From positions 74,919,617 through 74,979,616 of the forward strand of contig NC_087063.1 in the NCBI RefSeq assembly GCF_963678635.1: a stretch of 60,000 nucleotides of DNA. Direction: 5' to 3'. Position 1 is the stretch's first letter; each line of letters opens with the position of its first letter. A program made the position numbers and the translations under genes. Shown here in pieces: positions 36,997-47,714 of the stretch. Below the pieces are notes generated by a model. The model worked only from the letters and a program-made list of their open reading frames with translations. It searched no databases and had not been told where the DNA came from. This DNA comes from Symsagittifera roscoffensis. Lineage: Eukaryota > Xenacoelomorpha > Acoela > Convolutidae.

Positions 36997-37729
36997 AGAG
37001 CGGAATTGCCTTTTTTTTAGCAAATTACTTTGAGCTGAAGAGAAGTCAAAAGTCAAACTGTAAAAGATCAAAATTGAACGCGACTTTTATCCTGAAAAAA
37101 ATGTAACTACTTAACAATCACCCCTCTCTTTAGGACCTATGGAAGAACCGCAGCCCCCCCCCCCCCTCTGGGGGCCACGTTTCAATTTTGCATTTCAATA
37201 ATTTGTACTACATCTGTTTTCAGTATTTTTTTTTGAAAATGAATGCAGTAATTTTACTTGCCACATTTAATTTTCTATCACGATTACGATTCTTTTATGT
37301 TATTAAAAATTCAGCTTTGGAAAATGCAAACGACGGGGATTGTTACGTAGATCCAAAAACATCGACGCGACTTAAACAACTGTTTTCACCACGTTCATTG
37401 AAAGTTAAAAATGAAAAGATGGTTTAGAAACAATTGAATTAAAATAGATTTCTACAAACAACCTGACAACTAACAAGAGTCTACCTAGATATCAGAATAC
37501 AATTTATAGATGTCTTTTATTACACAAGGGATAACACACGTTCAAATCCAATCATAAGTAAACGCATCTGTCTGCAGTCGACGCCAAAAATTGTAATTTT
37601 CATATGGTTGTAACTAATTGCAATTTGCAAACTTATTGGAATTGTTTTAATTATCCCTTGTACAAACTCGAAAACACTTAATTCCCACCCCTTACTAATT
37701 AAATTAACTAGAAAACAGAAATTTACAAA
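36997..37729. other. Intergenic, ANKRD54-like 3' flank
   Basis: It contains poly-C at 37154-37167. A minus-strand AATAAA (plus-strand TTTATT at 37516) is a plausible poly(A) signal for the ANKRD54-like gene. No gene was recognised. Confidence 0.45.
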
Positions 37730-40700
37730 TTAGGACACCTTAACATGTGAACTGAATTTCACCAACAGCTCCTGAAATTCATCTGCAACTTGCCTCGTTA
37801 TATTCTGGCTTTCATCTGAAGATTTACTGTCCGACGAAAAAGACAGTTTGCTAATTAGAGTTTCAATATGCAACTCTTCTAAGGAGGAGGAATTAGTTGA
37901 CCTTGGTTCATTATTTCCACGTGAAGGAGCTGCACTTAGATCATGCACTCTCGATACTTGAGAATTACTGGAATTTTGAATTTGTTCACTTCGATGGATG
38001 AACTCTCGAATCATTGTAATAATGTGCATCAATTCGTCACGCAAATACTCACAAGCAACTTGGCATTGCTGCAAATGGGTAAGTCTGTTTTGGGCTATAT
38101 TTAGAGCGTTGTTGCCCTTCGAGTCACATAAATTAGGGTTCGCTCCTTTCTTCAGCAGCAGTGTGATTGTAGGAATATTTCTGGATAGGCAAGCTAGCAT
38201 TAGAGGTGTATTGAGGTTAACATCTTTGCAGTTGGGGTTAGCACCATGGCTGAGGAGAAATGACACTATTGTATTGTTGCCTTTCACACAAGCTAAATGT
38301 AAGGCCGTTCTCTGCTTTTCATCACAGTTGTCTACATGCACACCTTCGTTTATCAGGTCCTGAATACCTGAAGAAAAAAAAGACTTAAGATTTCAGCTTC
38401 ACAAACACTTTATTATACCAGAACTTTGATTGGAGAACGACTATAAATCATGTTATATAACTTGATTAAAGCCATAAACTAAATTTTCATAATTACATTT
38501 TCCTAACAGTACCTGGGATTTAGCGCATTTCGAGAAATGGTATCAATTTGAGAAAAAGGACTTTCGCAAAGGGACGTTTATCTATCTTGAAGTCTGATTA
38601 ACCCACCTCATCCACTAGAATAAGCGATAGCGCTTGGGGTTAAATTAGAAACAAGAACAGAAGATTGCTGTACAAGCAGTACATAAGAACATGTCACAGT
38701 TAGCAGAAGCAGCAATGTAAAATTGAACAAATTCAAGAAATTTATCAAAAACGGATTAAGGTGCCTACGACTAGCGAGTTTTCGGACCCAAATTTAATTA
38801 AAAAAACTAATTTTAACCCGATCAAAAGCAAAATTATCGAAATCAAATGGAACATTTCCTTCCGCATTGGTTTCCTATTTCTTTTTACTCAATCGAGGTT
38901 GATTCACTAATCCACCAATTGTGAGAAATGTTCAATTAAGAGACATATTTTGAAATCCTAACTTTTGTTTTTTTTTGTTTCTGTTTATGATGTGCTTAAT
39001 TGTTATAAACCTTGATGATTAAAAAATGTATTATTATGCTAACTTGCGGCAGCATTTTGAGACCGTAAAGGGGCACGTTTGCTGTCCTCTCGGGATTAAA
39101 TTAAAAATAATTCTGTGTAAATACATGTTGAATTTACTTTAACTCGTGAGAAATAAATTCCTTCTTTCTTTCATAGTGTTCCAACGGCAAATATAGTTGC
39201 AACTATTCAAACCTTGCGGGTTTTTCCATTCTTGACAATTGACAGGCGATTCAATACTTCTTTACGCAAATTGACTCAGAACTGCAAGATCTATATTTTA
39301 CACAGAGGCGAGCGGAGCTTCGCACCTTTTGCAAAACAAGAACATATGCCAAAATATAGCACTTGTAAGCTTGCTCACATGCTCAAAATTAGACAAAAAA
39401 TCACCAAGAAAACTTTTTCAAAATTTTTTATGTCGTTCGAATCAAGACTGAAAGGGCTTTAATATAATTTATTACTCAACCCAGTCCAATTATTATTTGT
39501 TGTACCTGATTTTGCGAGGAAAACAAAAAAGGACTGCTCGCTTGCTTTAATCGCTCGAAGTAAGACAAAAAATTTCAAGCCGGTTTTTCTCGACACGGGG
39601 ATAAATTTTTGGAAATTTATAAATGTGGTTCAAATCATGACCAAAAGGGCTTTAATATGAAACATCACTCAATCCTGTTTGATGATTATTTATGGTAGCT
39701 GATTTTGCGTGGAAAACAAAAAGGAAAAAAAATAAAACACACCCGAATACAAAATTCTTCCCCATTTTCAATGATCGGAACAACAATATTCAAAAGTTAC
39801 TTTTCATTACTTCATACCGATCATTAATTTCTTCTGAATAGAGAATAAATCGAAAACCAAAAAAGTGAAAAATCTTAAATCGTGAACGAAAATTAGTTGA
39901 ATCAAATATCAATAATTTCATCAATTTTCTTGGATCCTAATCACCAGCGGATTTAGGGGGCGGGGAATGTACCCCTTCAGGGATTCGACCCTTTGCCGAC
40001 TCAAAGGGTACCCCCTTTGCACTACCTTGAGATATCCAATTTTCGCTGACGGATCGTAAATTTTTCTAAAAGCTACTAAATATACTAATTTTGAGTTGGA
40101 GCGCGCGCCAAAAAATGCAATTTTTTGGTCAAATTTTTTCAACAAGTGCCTAAAAACGCCTTTTTTGGCCTGTTTTTTCAAAAAAAATTTCGTCCCCGCA
40201 TTCGAACCCAATTAGCTGTTAACCTATATGTGAACCAAAAAGAATACATCTGAAAACTCCGAATCGGTAAGGCTTGCTAATCGGAAGTGTAATTATCTCA
40301 ACTGACCCCCTAACATAATCTTTCTTATTTTGAAAACCAGATTGCGGGACAAAAAACAGGTAAAATGAGCCCAACCATTAATTGAATATAAACAAATTCT
40401 GGATACTATTTAATGTCTACATTACCTTTGCCCCTGTTGATTTTAGCACCTTATTTCGCACGTTTCGCTCTCAACATTTTGCATAAACACCTTTAAGAAA
40501 GAACACGAGGGCGATACGTCTTAGATGTGAACCGTGTCACTTCTCCTTTCAAAATTAATTTAAGACTGCAGGCAGGTTGTCAAGAAATTGTTTTTCTATT
40601 TCTTTTTCTAATTGTTCTATGAATGTTTTACAAAAAAACAACCAGAACTTTTCCAAAAGTTTTTTCTCAAGTGATATATTTTCAAATTATTGATCAAATC

Positions 40701-43700
40701 TACGTTATTTAACAGAACAATTTTATTACCACATGGAGTCTACAGTAATTTGTTTTAAAAAAAATGAAAATTCGCTCAAACAGTATCGAGAGAAGTATAC
40801 ATTAAGTTGTCCAGGCTAGAAATATTTAACAATCAATGACTGTTATGAAATATTTAAAACATCATTTGATTAAACACACGTCAAATAACACAAATATTTT
40901 TTAAAAAAATTAAAACTATGTAAAAAATCTCAATTTGTACAACTGACTACCTGCTATGTCTTCGTTCTGTACAGCTTTGCGTAGAAGACGTCCTTTGTAG
41001 TCTTGACACCAAATGTGAGCTGCTTTGAGTCCTTCTAGCCTACCCACTCGGAACTTTTTCTTCGCTTGCTTGCCATGATCTAAACGCAAACACAACAGTT
41101 CAACAGGATCGTTTCAGATTGATGAAAGAAAGGAAAGTGCTTAATATAGTCAAACAAGAAAAATCTGTGGAATAATTCAGCCTCTTTTCAATAATGGATG
41201 TTATTTCCGCTTTGATTGATTTTTCGAGCAGAAATTGACAGAACACTTTTTAAATCACAGTAGTTATTGCGTGTGTAACATGCAGATTGCAACAGTTGAC
41301 TTAGACCCAATTCGAGACCGGATTCAAACACAACAACGCATTTGGAATCGCCGCAGGAAACTCAAGATTCCAGGATACATTGAGTTCAATAACCAATCAC
41401 ACAGCACGCAACGTACAAAAATCAAACAGAAGCCATCAGGACAATACTTCAGGACAAAACGCAAGAAACACATGCTTCGCACCTAATTGCACATTCTAAC
41501 TATAAAAAAACGATACGGCAAAAAACCTGGACAACATCACGCAGAACTTCGGACACATAGACCAAAAAAATAGCATTGCAAGCTACCACACAGGAAAAGA
41601 GAGCCACCAAGTCCAAAGAAAACAGAAAACTTCCAAAAAAAACCACAATTAAAATCTTCGAAATGTTGTCTGGAACAATTTTCTAGTTAAAAAACATATG
41701 AAGAAATATATTCGCCTGCGTTTAATGAAAATTCAAAATCATGTATCAAGCGAAAATAAAATTGTTGCATGAAAACCTTAGAACTAAAAAATGTATTCAG
41801 AGATTTCGAACGTTTTGTACGATCCGGAGTGAAGCTTACAAAATAGGGTTCCTGCGAACAAACCAGTATTAGCTTAGATAGACGATGAAAAATAGGCCCA
41901 AACCATCTGGGCCGAAACATTTTAAAGCGAAAAATAAAATAAAATAAAATATACGAAGTCAAGGCTAGTAGAATTACCAATAGCAGGAGTAAATGGAAAC
42001 ATAAAAAACAACAACAATGATAACTGCATACGGCAAAAACATCCTTAGATGTGACAACTAAGCCGACCGAAAATAAGCGGACAAATTATAAGCCGACAAT
42101 TTGAAACGGAATATTTCTCGCTTGAAAAAACACCAGTCCTGGTCAAGTTTGAACCAAGGACCTTCGCCGTCACAGGCGTATTCGTTACCTCTAAAATAAG
42201 AGTGCCGCAGACGCTTGAGAAATTTGAATTCATTATGAGCTAAGATACCAAGTGATTCTGTTAAACATGTTGTTCACCCAAAAACCATTAACCAACAACA
42301 ACTTTTAGCAAGATCAGCAGACGCATGAAATTTCAGCAACAACTAACAGCAGCAGCAACATATCAACCCATAAAAACTATAAGCAAGATCAGTAGACACA
42401 TCAGCATCAACAAACAACCAGCATCAACAATATGAACCCACGACGAAATCAGCATAGCGGACAAATCTCTGAGACAGTCACAACCGATATCAGCAGAACT
42501 ATTTTTAAGAACCGCCCGCATCTAAGTTTTATGTTTAGGAATCACACAACCCCTTGTTTATTTTTTTAAGTTTACAACTGCAAAATGAGACCGGCTATAA
42601 TGTGGCAATTGCAACGGTTGATTTAGAAGCAAGCTGTTTACATGCAAAGCTGGAAAATCCGCCTAATTAATTGGAATAACATGAACTAAAAAAGAAAAAT
42701 AAAAAAAAACTGAAATAACTATAACGTGCAAAATAATTCAAAACACTCAAATTTTAGAAAAGGTATAAGTCGTACATAGTCTAAAAGTCCAATACCATTC
42801 ATATTCTACAGCTTGCTTGCCTTATGTCAATTTTGGAGAACCGATGGTTTGTTTTGATTGGTTCCGTAAGAACTTCAGAAAACACCGGTTTTTGCTTGCC
42901 AGTGATTTATTTTTGCAGCTTCATATTTTCAAAACAAGGTCCGTGAAAAACCTTGTTATCGATTCTACAAAATCGGTTATGATACACAGCTCCTCAGAAG
43001 TTCACCTCACTAGCTGTAAGACTTGATTCAACACGAGGAACATGACAGATAATAAAAGTTCCAGATCTCAATTGCTGTTTTTAATAAATGATCATGCAGT
43101 ATATTATCCTGAATAGATTAAAAAAGTTCAGCAAAAAAGAATACTTGATTGCTGTGCAAGAAGCACGGACTAATCCGACATTTTTTTCAAAAACAGATTT
43201 TTTTTAAAATTGCCAAATTTTTATTCAAAATTTATTCCTTAAAATGAAGTGATGAACTTTTAATACTGAAAGTTATTTTTGTTTTGAACTACACGAGTGT
43301 GAGGTATTAATATCTAAATTTATGTAGAAAAACAGTGGAGTTAAATTGGGAAATCGTCAAAATTCGTAGCTGATTTTGACACAGAGGCGATGCTTCGCTT
43401 CACAAACACTATCGAGACACGACAAAAAGCAGCTCTGCAATAGGAAAAATTAGAAATAAGCCTCGAATTAGTGAAAATTCGGCTACGTCTGAGATTCAAA
43501 CCTGCGATCAAGAGATTTAGTCTCACACACTAACAACTCAGCCACGGACGCTTAATAGCTACCAAATACTAGCCAAAAATAAAGCAGAGAACAGATGCTA
43601 TGCAATTTTCAATGCTACAGTGAAATTTCAAATAAGCGAACACTTTTAATAAACACTTTTATTTGCGATTTAGGTTAGAAAAAAAAGAAGGTTCGTAATA

Positions 43701-46540
43701 ATGCACTACGCTGATCGCTATCTGTAAAAATGAAACACCATCCGAATACTAAGTGCATTCCCGCTACCTGGTCGGATGGGTCAAAAAGGGCAAAAGCATT
43801 AAAATGAACAGCGTCACTAATTATCTTTCTTCATATCAACCGTGCTGTAAAAGGATGTACAAATAAAAACTAACTATTTTGGTAGTCCATCCCAATCTGC
43901 GCTTGATGTTGAGGATAGCTTCCGAACTCGGGAATATCTGCACAAGGCGATGACGGAAACACGCAAGAAGGCATTTCTTTGATGGTCAGTTGAGCTAGCA
44001 GAGGAGAACATATGTCTGCCGATTCACCAGTGCCGCAGAAGTCTAGAAAGAGGAAAAGCAGAGGTAAGTTAGATGGATCCACCTCATTCAACCAGACGCC
44101 TTTTGTATACACCAATGGACAAAATTGAACAAAAACTCAGATTTTTACTCTCCAAAAAGTCTCATTTCAAAAAAATTTTGAAAATGTTTGTCGAATTTTA
44201 GCAAAAACTTCAATCGACCGAGAGCAAAGGATCTAAACTACTCTCTCTAAAAATCTCAATATTTCTCAATGGAAAATTTTTACGTCAAATTTTATCAAAT
44301 ATTTCGATCGACCGAGAGCAAAGGATCTAAACTACTCTCTCTCCTCTCTCTGAAAGTCTCAATACTTGATTTGCACTTACCAGTTTATTCGGGGTCTGAA
44401 AATGCCAGTTGTCACTATTGTAATAGGTTTTCTATGGGAGTGAACATTTTTTTGAATCAACGAGTAGAAAAAATTGATTATGCGATGTTCAGTGTAACAA
44501 CTTTCTTCAAATTGGTGGTCTGATAGCTTCACAGCGTTGAATAAAACCATTATAAGGGGGTAAAAACTGGCATTTTCAGACCCGGCATAAACAGGAGAGG
44601 GCTTCAAATCAAAATTTGAGACTTTCAGAGAGGGCAGTTCAGATCATAATTATCGGGGGGCGTTCAACAGTGCCGAAGTAGAACAGTGCCGAAAATGAAA
44701 AAGTGTTCAACAGTGCCGAAAATTGATGATTTTCGGCACTGTTGAACAATAAAATTATTTTCGGCACTCTTGTACTTCGGCACTGCTGTGCTGCCCTTAG
44801 ATGGGCGTTCAACAGTGCCGAAGTACAAGAGTGCCGAAAATAAAATTATAGTTCAACAGTGCCGAAAATCATCAGTTTTCGGCACTGTTGTACTGCCCCA
44901 ATTATCGATACTAAAATTTTGCTAAGCTACTAAGTAAAAAATGTCCAAAATTGGAGTCTTATGCATTAAACGGCCCAAATTCACTATTGCTACGTCTTGA
45001 TCTGAAATTATTGTGGTGAATCTGATTGGCTTTTTATCCAGTCAAATCCACAACCTGGTCCGATATTTCAATCATTTTAAAAATTTCAAGCAGACAAAAG
45101 TATTCGACAAAATGACCATACATATGGATCTTTTGTTCCGTTTAAGAATACTTCACTGTACTTCCTTGTCTGGGCAAAGTTTCACGTGAGATTAATTTGA
45201 TCATTTGACGTATTTCCACATTTTCGGTACCTTCGGCTAATCTCCTAGAAATGTCAATTGAAAAGCCGCGTTGCTTGAAATTGATTCGCTAAAACTAGCC
45301 AATCAGATTCAATTGCAGAAATTTCAGCTCAAGATATAAAAATATTTACTTTGGACCATTTAGTGCATAATAACCTAACGCTCCTTTAAAAAAAGCATTT
45401 TTACATTAAAAACCTAAATTTGCGTTTAATTTGGCCCAATGTTGTACCTTTTTCAAAATTACACAACGAAGAGTGAGAGATGCAATCCAAAAATTCGTCA
45501 TTGAAATGCTGCATTTTACGTTCGAGGTACGAAAAAAAATCACATAGGAATTTGAAAAATGATACAGTGCTGATTTAAATTATCCAGACAAAACGAACAT
45601 TTGAAACTTGGGTTGAGGTACGACAAAAAGAGAAGATAATAAAGCTTGCTTAGAATTTCAACAGAACTATTATGGTGCAATTCAATTTCAAAATTCACAA
45701 CCAATATTTTACCCAAGAATGGATCATTTTGGCTCTTTTAGCTTTCAACAATTACGCTGAAAGTCCCACATTAATTGACGAACAATTGGGTTCAAAAGAA
45801 TCCTCTTATACATCTCAACAAAGCTCTTTACGAGCAAAATCTCCGAACGTTTTGTACGGATTTTTGGAAAATTTATCCTTCTAGCACTTCGTTGGGCTGT
45901 ATAAGAGGCTTCTCTCGATATTAGTTCGGTATGTGGTAGTTTCAGCGCCTCTTGATTAACTAAACATATTTAAAAAAGTCACAAGCACCCAATTTTGGGG
46001 TAAAATTTTGGTTGCCAATTTCGAAAAGTGAACTGCATCATAATAATTCTAATGAAATTATAAGCAACTTTTGCTCTCTTCATTTTTTGTCTAATTTTAT
46101 CCCCAATTTGAGAAAAAAGTGTTTAAATTAGTTTGGTCTGGTTAATTTAAATCAGCACTGTAGCATAATCTATTTTTTGGTGGTAGTCCAACAAGCCGAA
46201 GGGTCAACAAGCCAAAAACTAATATTGTGCAGCATAACAACAGAATGTCATTGTTGTTATGCAATTGTTACGTAATTCTGATGCAATTTCCACTCCAAGT
46301 TATGGCGGTTTGTTGATTATCAGCGTATGTTTCAAACTAAGCATATAAAAAAACTTGGCAGTTGGTAACGAATTTGCTCTTTAAGATTGGATTACACAGA
46401 CAGACACTTGTGGAGAGGTAAAGAGTACCTAGAAAGAGTCGGTCGGAAGGAATGAATGGGTTCCTAATCGACTGCTGCTGCACTCCTGATGTGGACGCAC
46501 TAGGCTGTGGTGTCTGTGCATCAGAAGTGGAAGCTGTCAT
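37730..46540 (-). CDS. ANKRD54: ANKRD54-like ankyrin-repeat protein (4 exons)
   Basis: My exon model on the minus strand: 46540-46429, 44042-43875, 41079-40951, 38367-37730, all GT-AG, all junctions phase 1, total 1047 nt (348 aa). The N-terminus is Ser/Thr/Gln-rich. A basic patch, KQAKKKFR, in exon 3 is a possible nuclear localisation signal. Ankyrin repeats follow, for example RTALHLACVKGNNTIVSFLL and TPLMLACLSRNIPTITLLLK. A helical segment after the repeats (HIITMIREFIHRSEQ) and the C-terminal DEFQELLVKF segment match the layout of ANKRD54. In vertebrates that protein (LIAR) binds the kinase LYN and shuttles between nucleus and cytoplasm. The start is the only ATG giving a phase-compatible first exon. 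Introns are 2.4-2.8 kb and loaded with repeats. Another short ankyrin family is possible, but the order of segments favours ANKRD54. Confidence 0.8.
39500..39790. repeat. GATTTTGCGTGGAAAACAAA dispersed repeat
   Basis: It shares GATTTTGCGTGGAAAACAAA, AAAACACACCCGAATA and the following TTCTCCC...TTTTCAA block with about 4880-5000 and 11935-12050 (intron 3 of unit A and unit B). A second partial copy of the head lies just before, near 39500. Confidence 0.65.
39945..40200 (+). mobile_element. Degenerate hAT-like MITE copy in ANKRD54-like intron
   Basis: It shares the left-hand body of the 7674 element: CAGGGATTCGACCC, the GGGTACCCCC region, and GGAGCGCGCGCC followed by the T-rich block. The terminal repeat is degraded (AGCGGATTTAGG) and the right end is absent. 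Confidence 0.6.
42143..42215 (-). repeat. tRNA-like segment (SINE head)
   Basis: On the minus strand GGTAACGAATACGCCTGTGACGG resembles a D-arm/anticodon region (shown here as GGTAACGAATACG then CCTGTGACGG), and TTGGTTCAAACTTG resembles a B box. Downstream it has GCCGAC-rich motifs as in the 440-1050 element. Confidence 0.5.
43378..43555 (-). mobile_element. tRNA-derived SINE, compact copy
   Basis: On the minus strand there is an A-box-like GTGGCTGAGTTGTTAGTG and a B-box-like GCAGGTTTGAATCTCAG (43491-43555). A body follows and ends in the GAAGCGAAGCATCGCCTC / TGTGTC core at about 43378. Head and tail core occur within 180 bp, which ties the dispersed GAGGCGAAGC core to a tRNA-derived promoter. 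Confidence 0.65.
44340..44640. repeat. Foldback element with long inverted arms
   Basis: The left arm carries GAAAGTCTCAATACTTGA, CCAGTTTATTCGGGGTCTGA and AAATGCCAGTT. The right arm carries AACTGGCATTTTCAGACCC, a GGCATAAACAGGAGAG block and TTTGAGACTTTCAGAGAGG. The arms are about 75 bp and the spacer about 150 bp. Confidence 0.7.
44656..44899. mobile_element. Self-complementary MITE with perfect 8-bp TSD
   Basis: The element is 244 bp and flanked by AATTATCG on both sides. Its ends GGGGGCGTTCAACAGTGCCG and CGGCACTGTTGTACTGCCCC are inverted. The core CAGTGCCGAA (or GAGTGCCGAA) occurs ten times in the order three forward, three reverse, three forward, one reverse, so it folds into nested hairpins. 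An internal GCTGCCC...GGGCGTTC join near 44800 suggests two fused units. Confidence 0.9.
44930..45412. mobile_element. Long-TIR foldback element
   Basis: The left-arm segments TGCATTAAACGGCCCAAATT, TCTTGATCTGAAATT and GAATCTGATTGGC are matched in inverted order by GCCAATCAGATTC, AATTTCAGCTCAAGA and GGACCATTTAGTGCATAA. Arms exceed 100 bp with divergence. No clear target duplication was found. Confidence 0.65.
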
Positions 46541-47714
46541 CTCTAATTAGTTAATTAACCAGTCTAGTCCGATTCTGTTGAAACAGCGGCGCTAAATTGC
46601 TATTGATCATCTATAGTCCGATTTGTCATTTTTGAAGTCATCTGAAATAAAATTTAATTCAAAGCAAAAAAGCGCCGGGAACACAAAAAATAATGAGGCC
46701 AAGAAAAAATTTGTAGATTAGAACATTTTTTTTTTTCAATTTAATTTCACAATAAAAATGCTACTAGAATTCACCAGTTGAAAAAGCAAAACTTTTATTT
46801 TTACTTTTCAGGCATTTTTGTAGCGCTACTTGTTATAGTTTAGTTGGGCCAACGAACCATTTTTGTACTCAACTCTTAATTGAACTCTACTTAACTTTCC
46901 GACAAGGTTTCAAGGTGTGAAAAGAAATGGCGTAAATAAAAATTTGTTCTAAACTATCATAATAAAATCTCAAACAATTTGTGCCATTGGCTTGCAAAAG
47001 AAGACAGTAGTACATATACAATAACAGCAGTTCCTTTAAATCAACAATTGAAGAAACAAACAAATAAACAAAAACTGAACAAAAACTGAATAAATCCTCT
47101 GAAATTTTATCGTTTTTGGGTTAAGGCGGAGACCGTATAATTTATAGTCTGCACATATTAGGTAAGGGTGTAATTGCAAATTGATTAAGATTCGTACCGA
47201 ATTATTACTACTGGTTTATTTAATTATCAGTAATATCAGTATATTTGAACACAATTTATAAGGAACGAAATAATTTTATAGGCTTTATACTACTTCATCT
47301 ACTACACAGGTGTACTAAGTTTAAATAGAATAAAAATAAAAACATCAAATATGGATAACCGCTTTTGACTAAAACTTAAACCATTCATTTCCTTTTAATA
47401 TCTTCTTTCGACCATTCATCGTCAAGTCAGAGGTTAAAGAGCAGTACAACTACTACAAATCAAATATCATCAGATGAATATGAACAGTACTAAAACGGCA
47501 AATAATTCAATGTTACCCTCGGTCTCCTAGATTAATCTTAATATTTCCTTTCAAATTTTCACTTTTACTTTTGCACAAATTAAATACTTGTTTTGAACTC
47601 AACAGAAGGCAGAAATAAAGTTTTGATTTATAAATCAGTTTTTTTATTTAACAGTTCACATATTACATCAGAAGTTTCACTCAAAAATCAGAGCTTATTT
47701 TTCACTTCTCGAAA
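46541..47714. other. Intergenic between two minus-strand genes
   Basis: It is AT-rich and contains the 3' UTR of the KMT2E/SETD5-like gene. A minus-strand AATAAA (plus-strand TTTATT at 47643) lies about 70 bp after its stop. No other feature was recognised. Confidence 0.45.

Larger units (their letters stand above)
38368..40950. other. ANKRD54-like intron 3
   Basis: It holds a SINE-core copy (ACACAGAGGCGAGCGGAGCTTCGC, split here as ACACAGAGGCGAG and GGAGCTTCGCACC) near 39300. A repeat containing GATTTTGCGTGGAAAACAAA and ACACACCCGAATA (39500-39790) is shared with ZSWIM2 intron 3. The hAT-like MITE copy is at 39945. No exon was recognised. Confidence 0.5.
41080..43874. other. ANKRD54-like intron 2
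   Basis: It contains two tRNA-like segments (listed), a CAACAA/CAGCAG-rich stretch at 42290-42450 with two copies of a GCAAGATCAG-AGAC block, and an AAAATAAAATAAAATA run at 41935. An unsupported 83-codon open frame lies at 41235. No exon was recognised. Confidence 0.5.
44043..46428. other. ANKRD54-like intron 1
   Basis: It contains a direct repeat of CGACCGAGAGCAAAGGATCT (44217 and 44312), a foldback at about 44340-44640, a MITE at 44656-44899 and a long-TIR foldback at about 44930-45412. No other exon was recognised. Confidence 0.5.

Noticed and set aside
41020-41079. In-exon ATG at 41076 as start of the ANKRD54-like protein
   Set aside because: That ATG is in a frame with an early stop. 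The exon is internal, with a good acceptor and phase match to 43875-44042.
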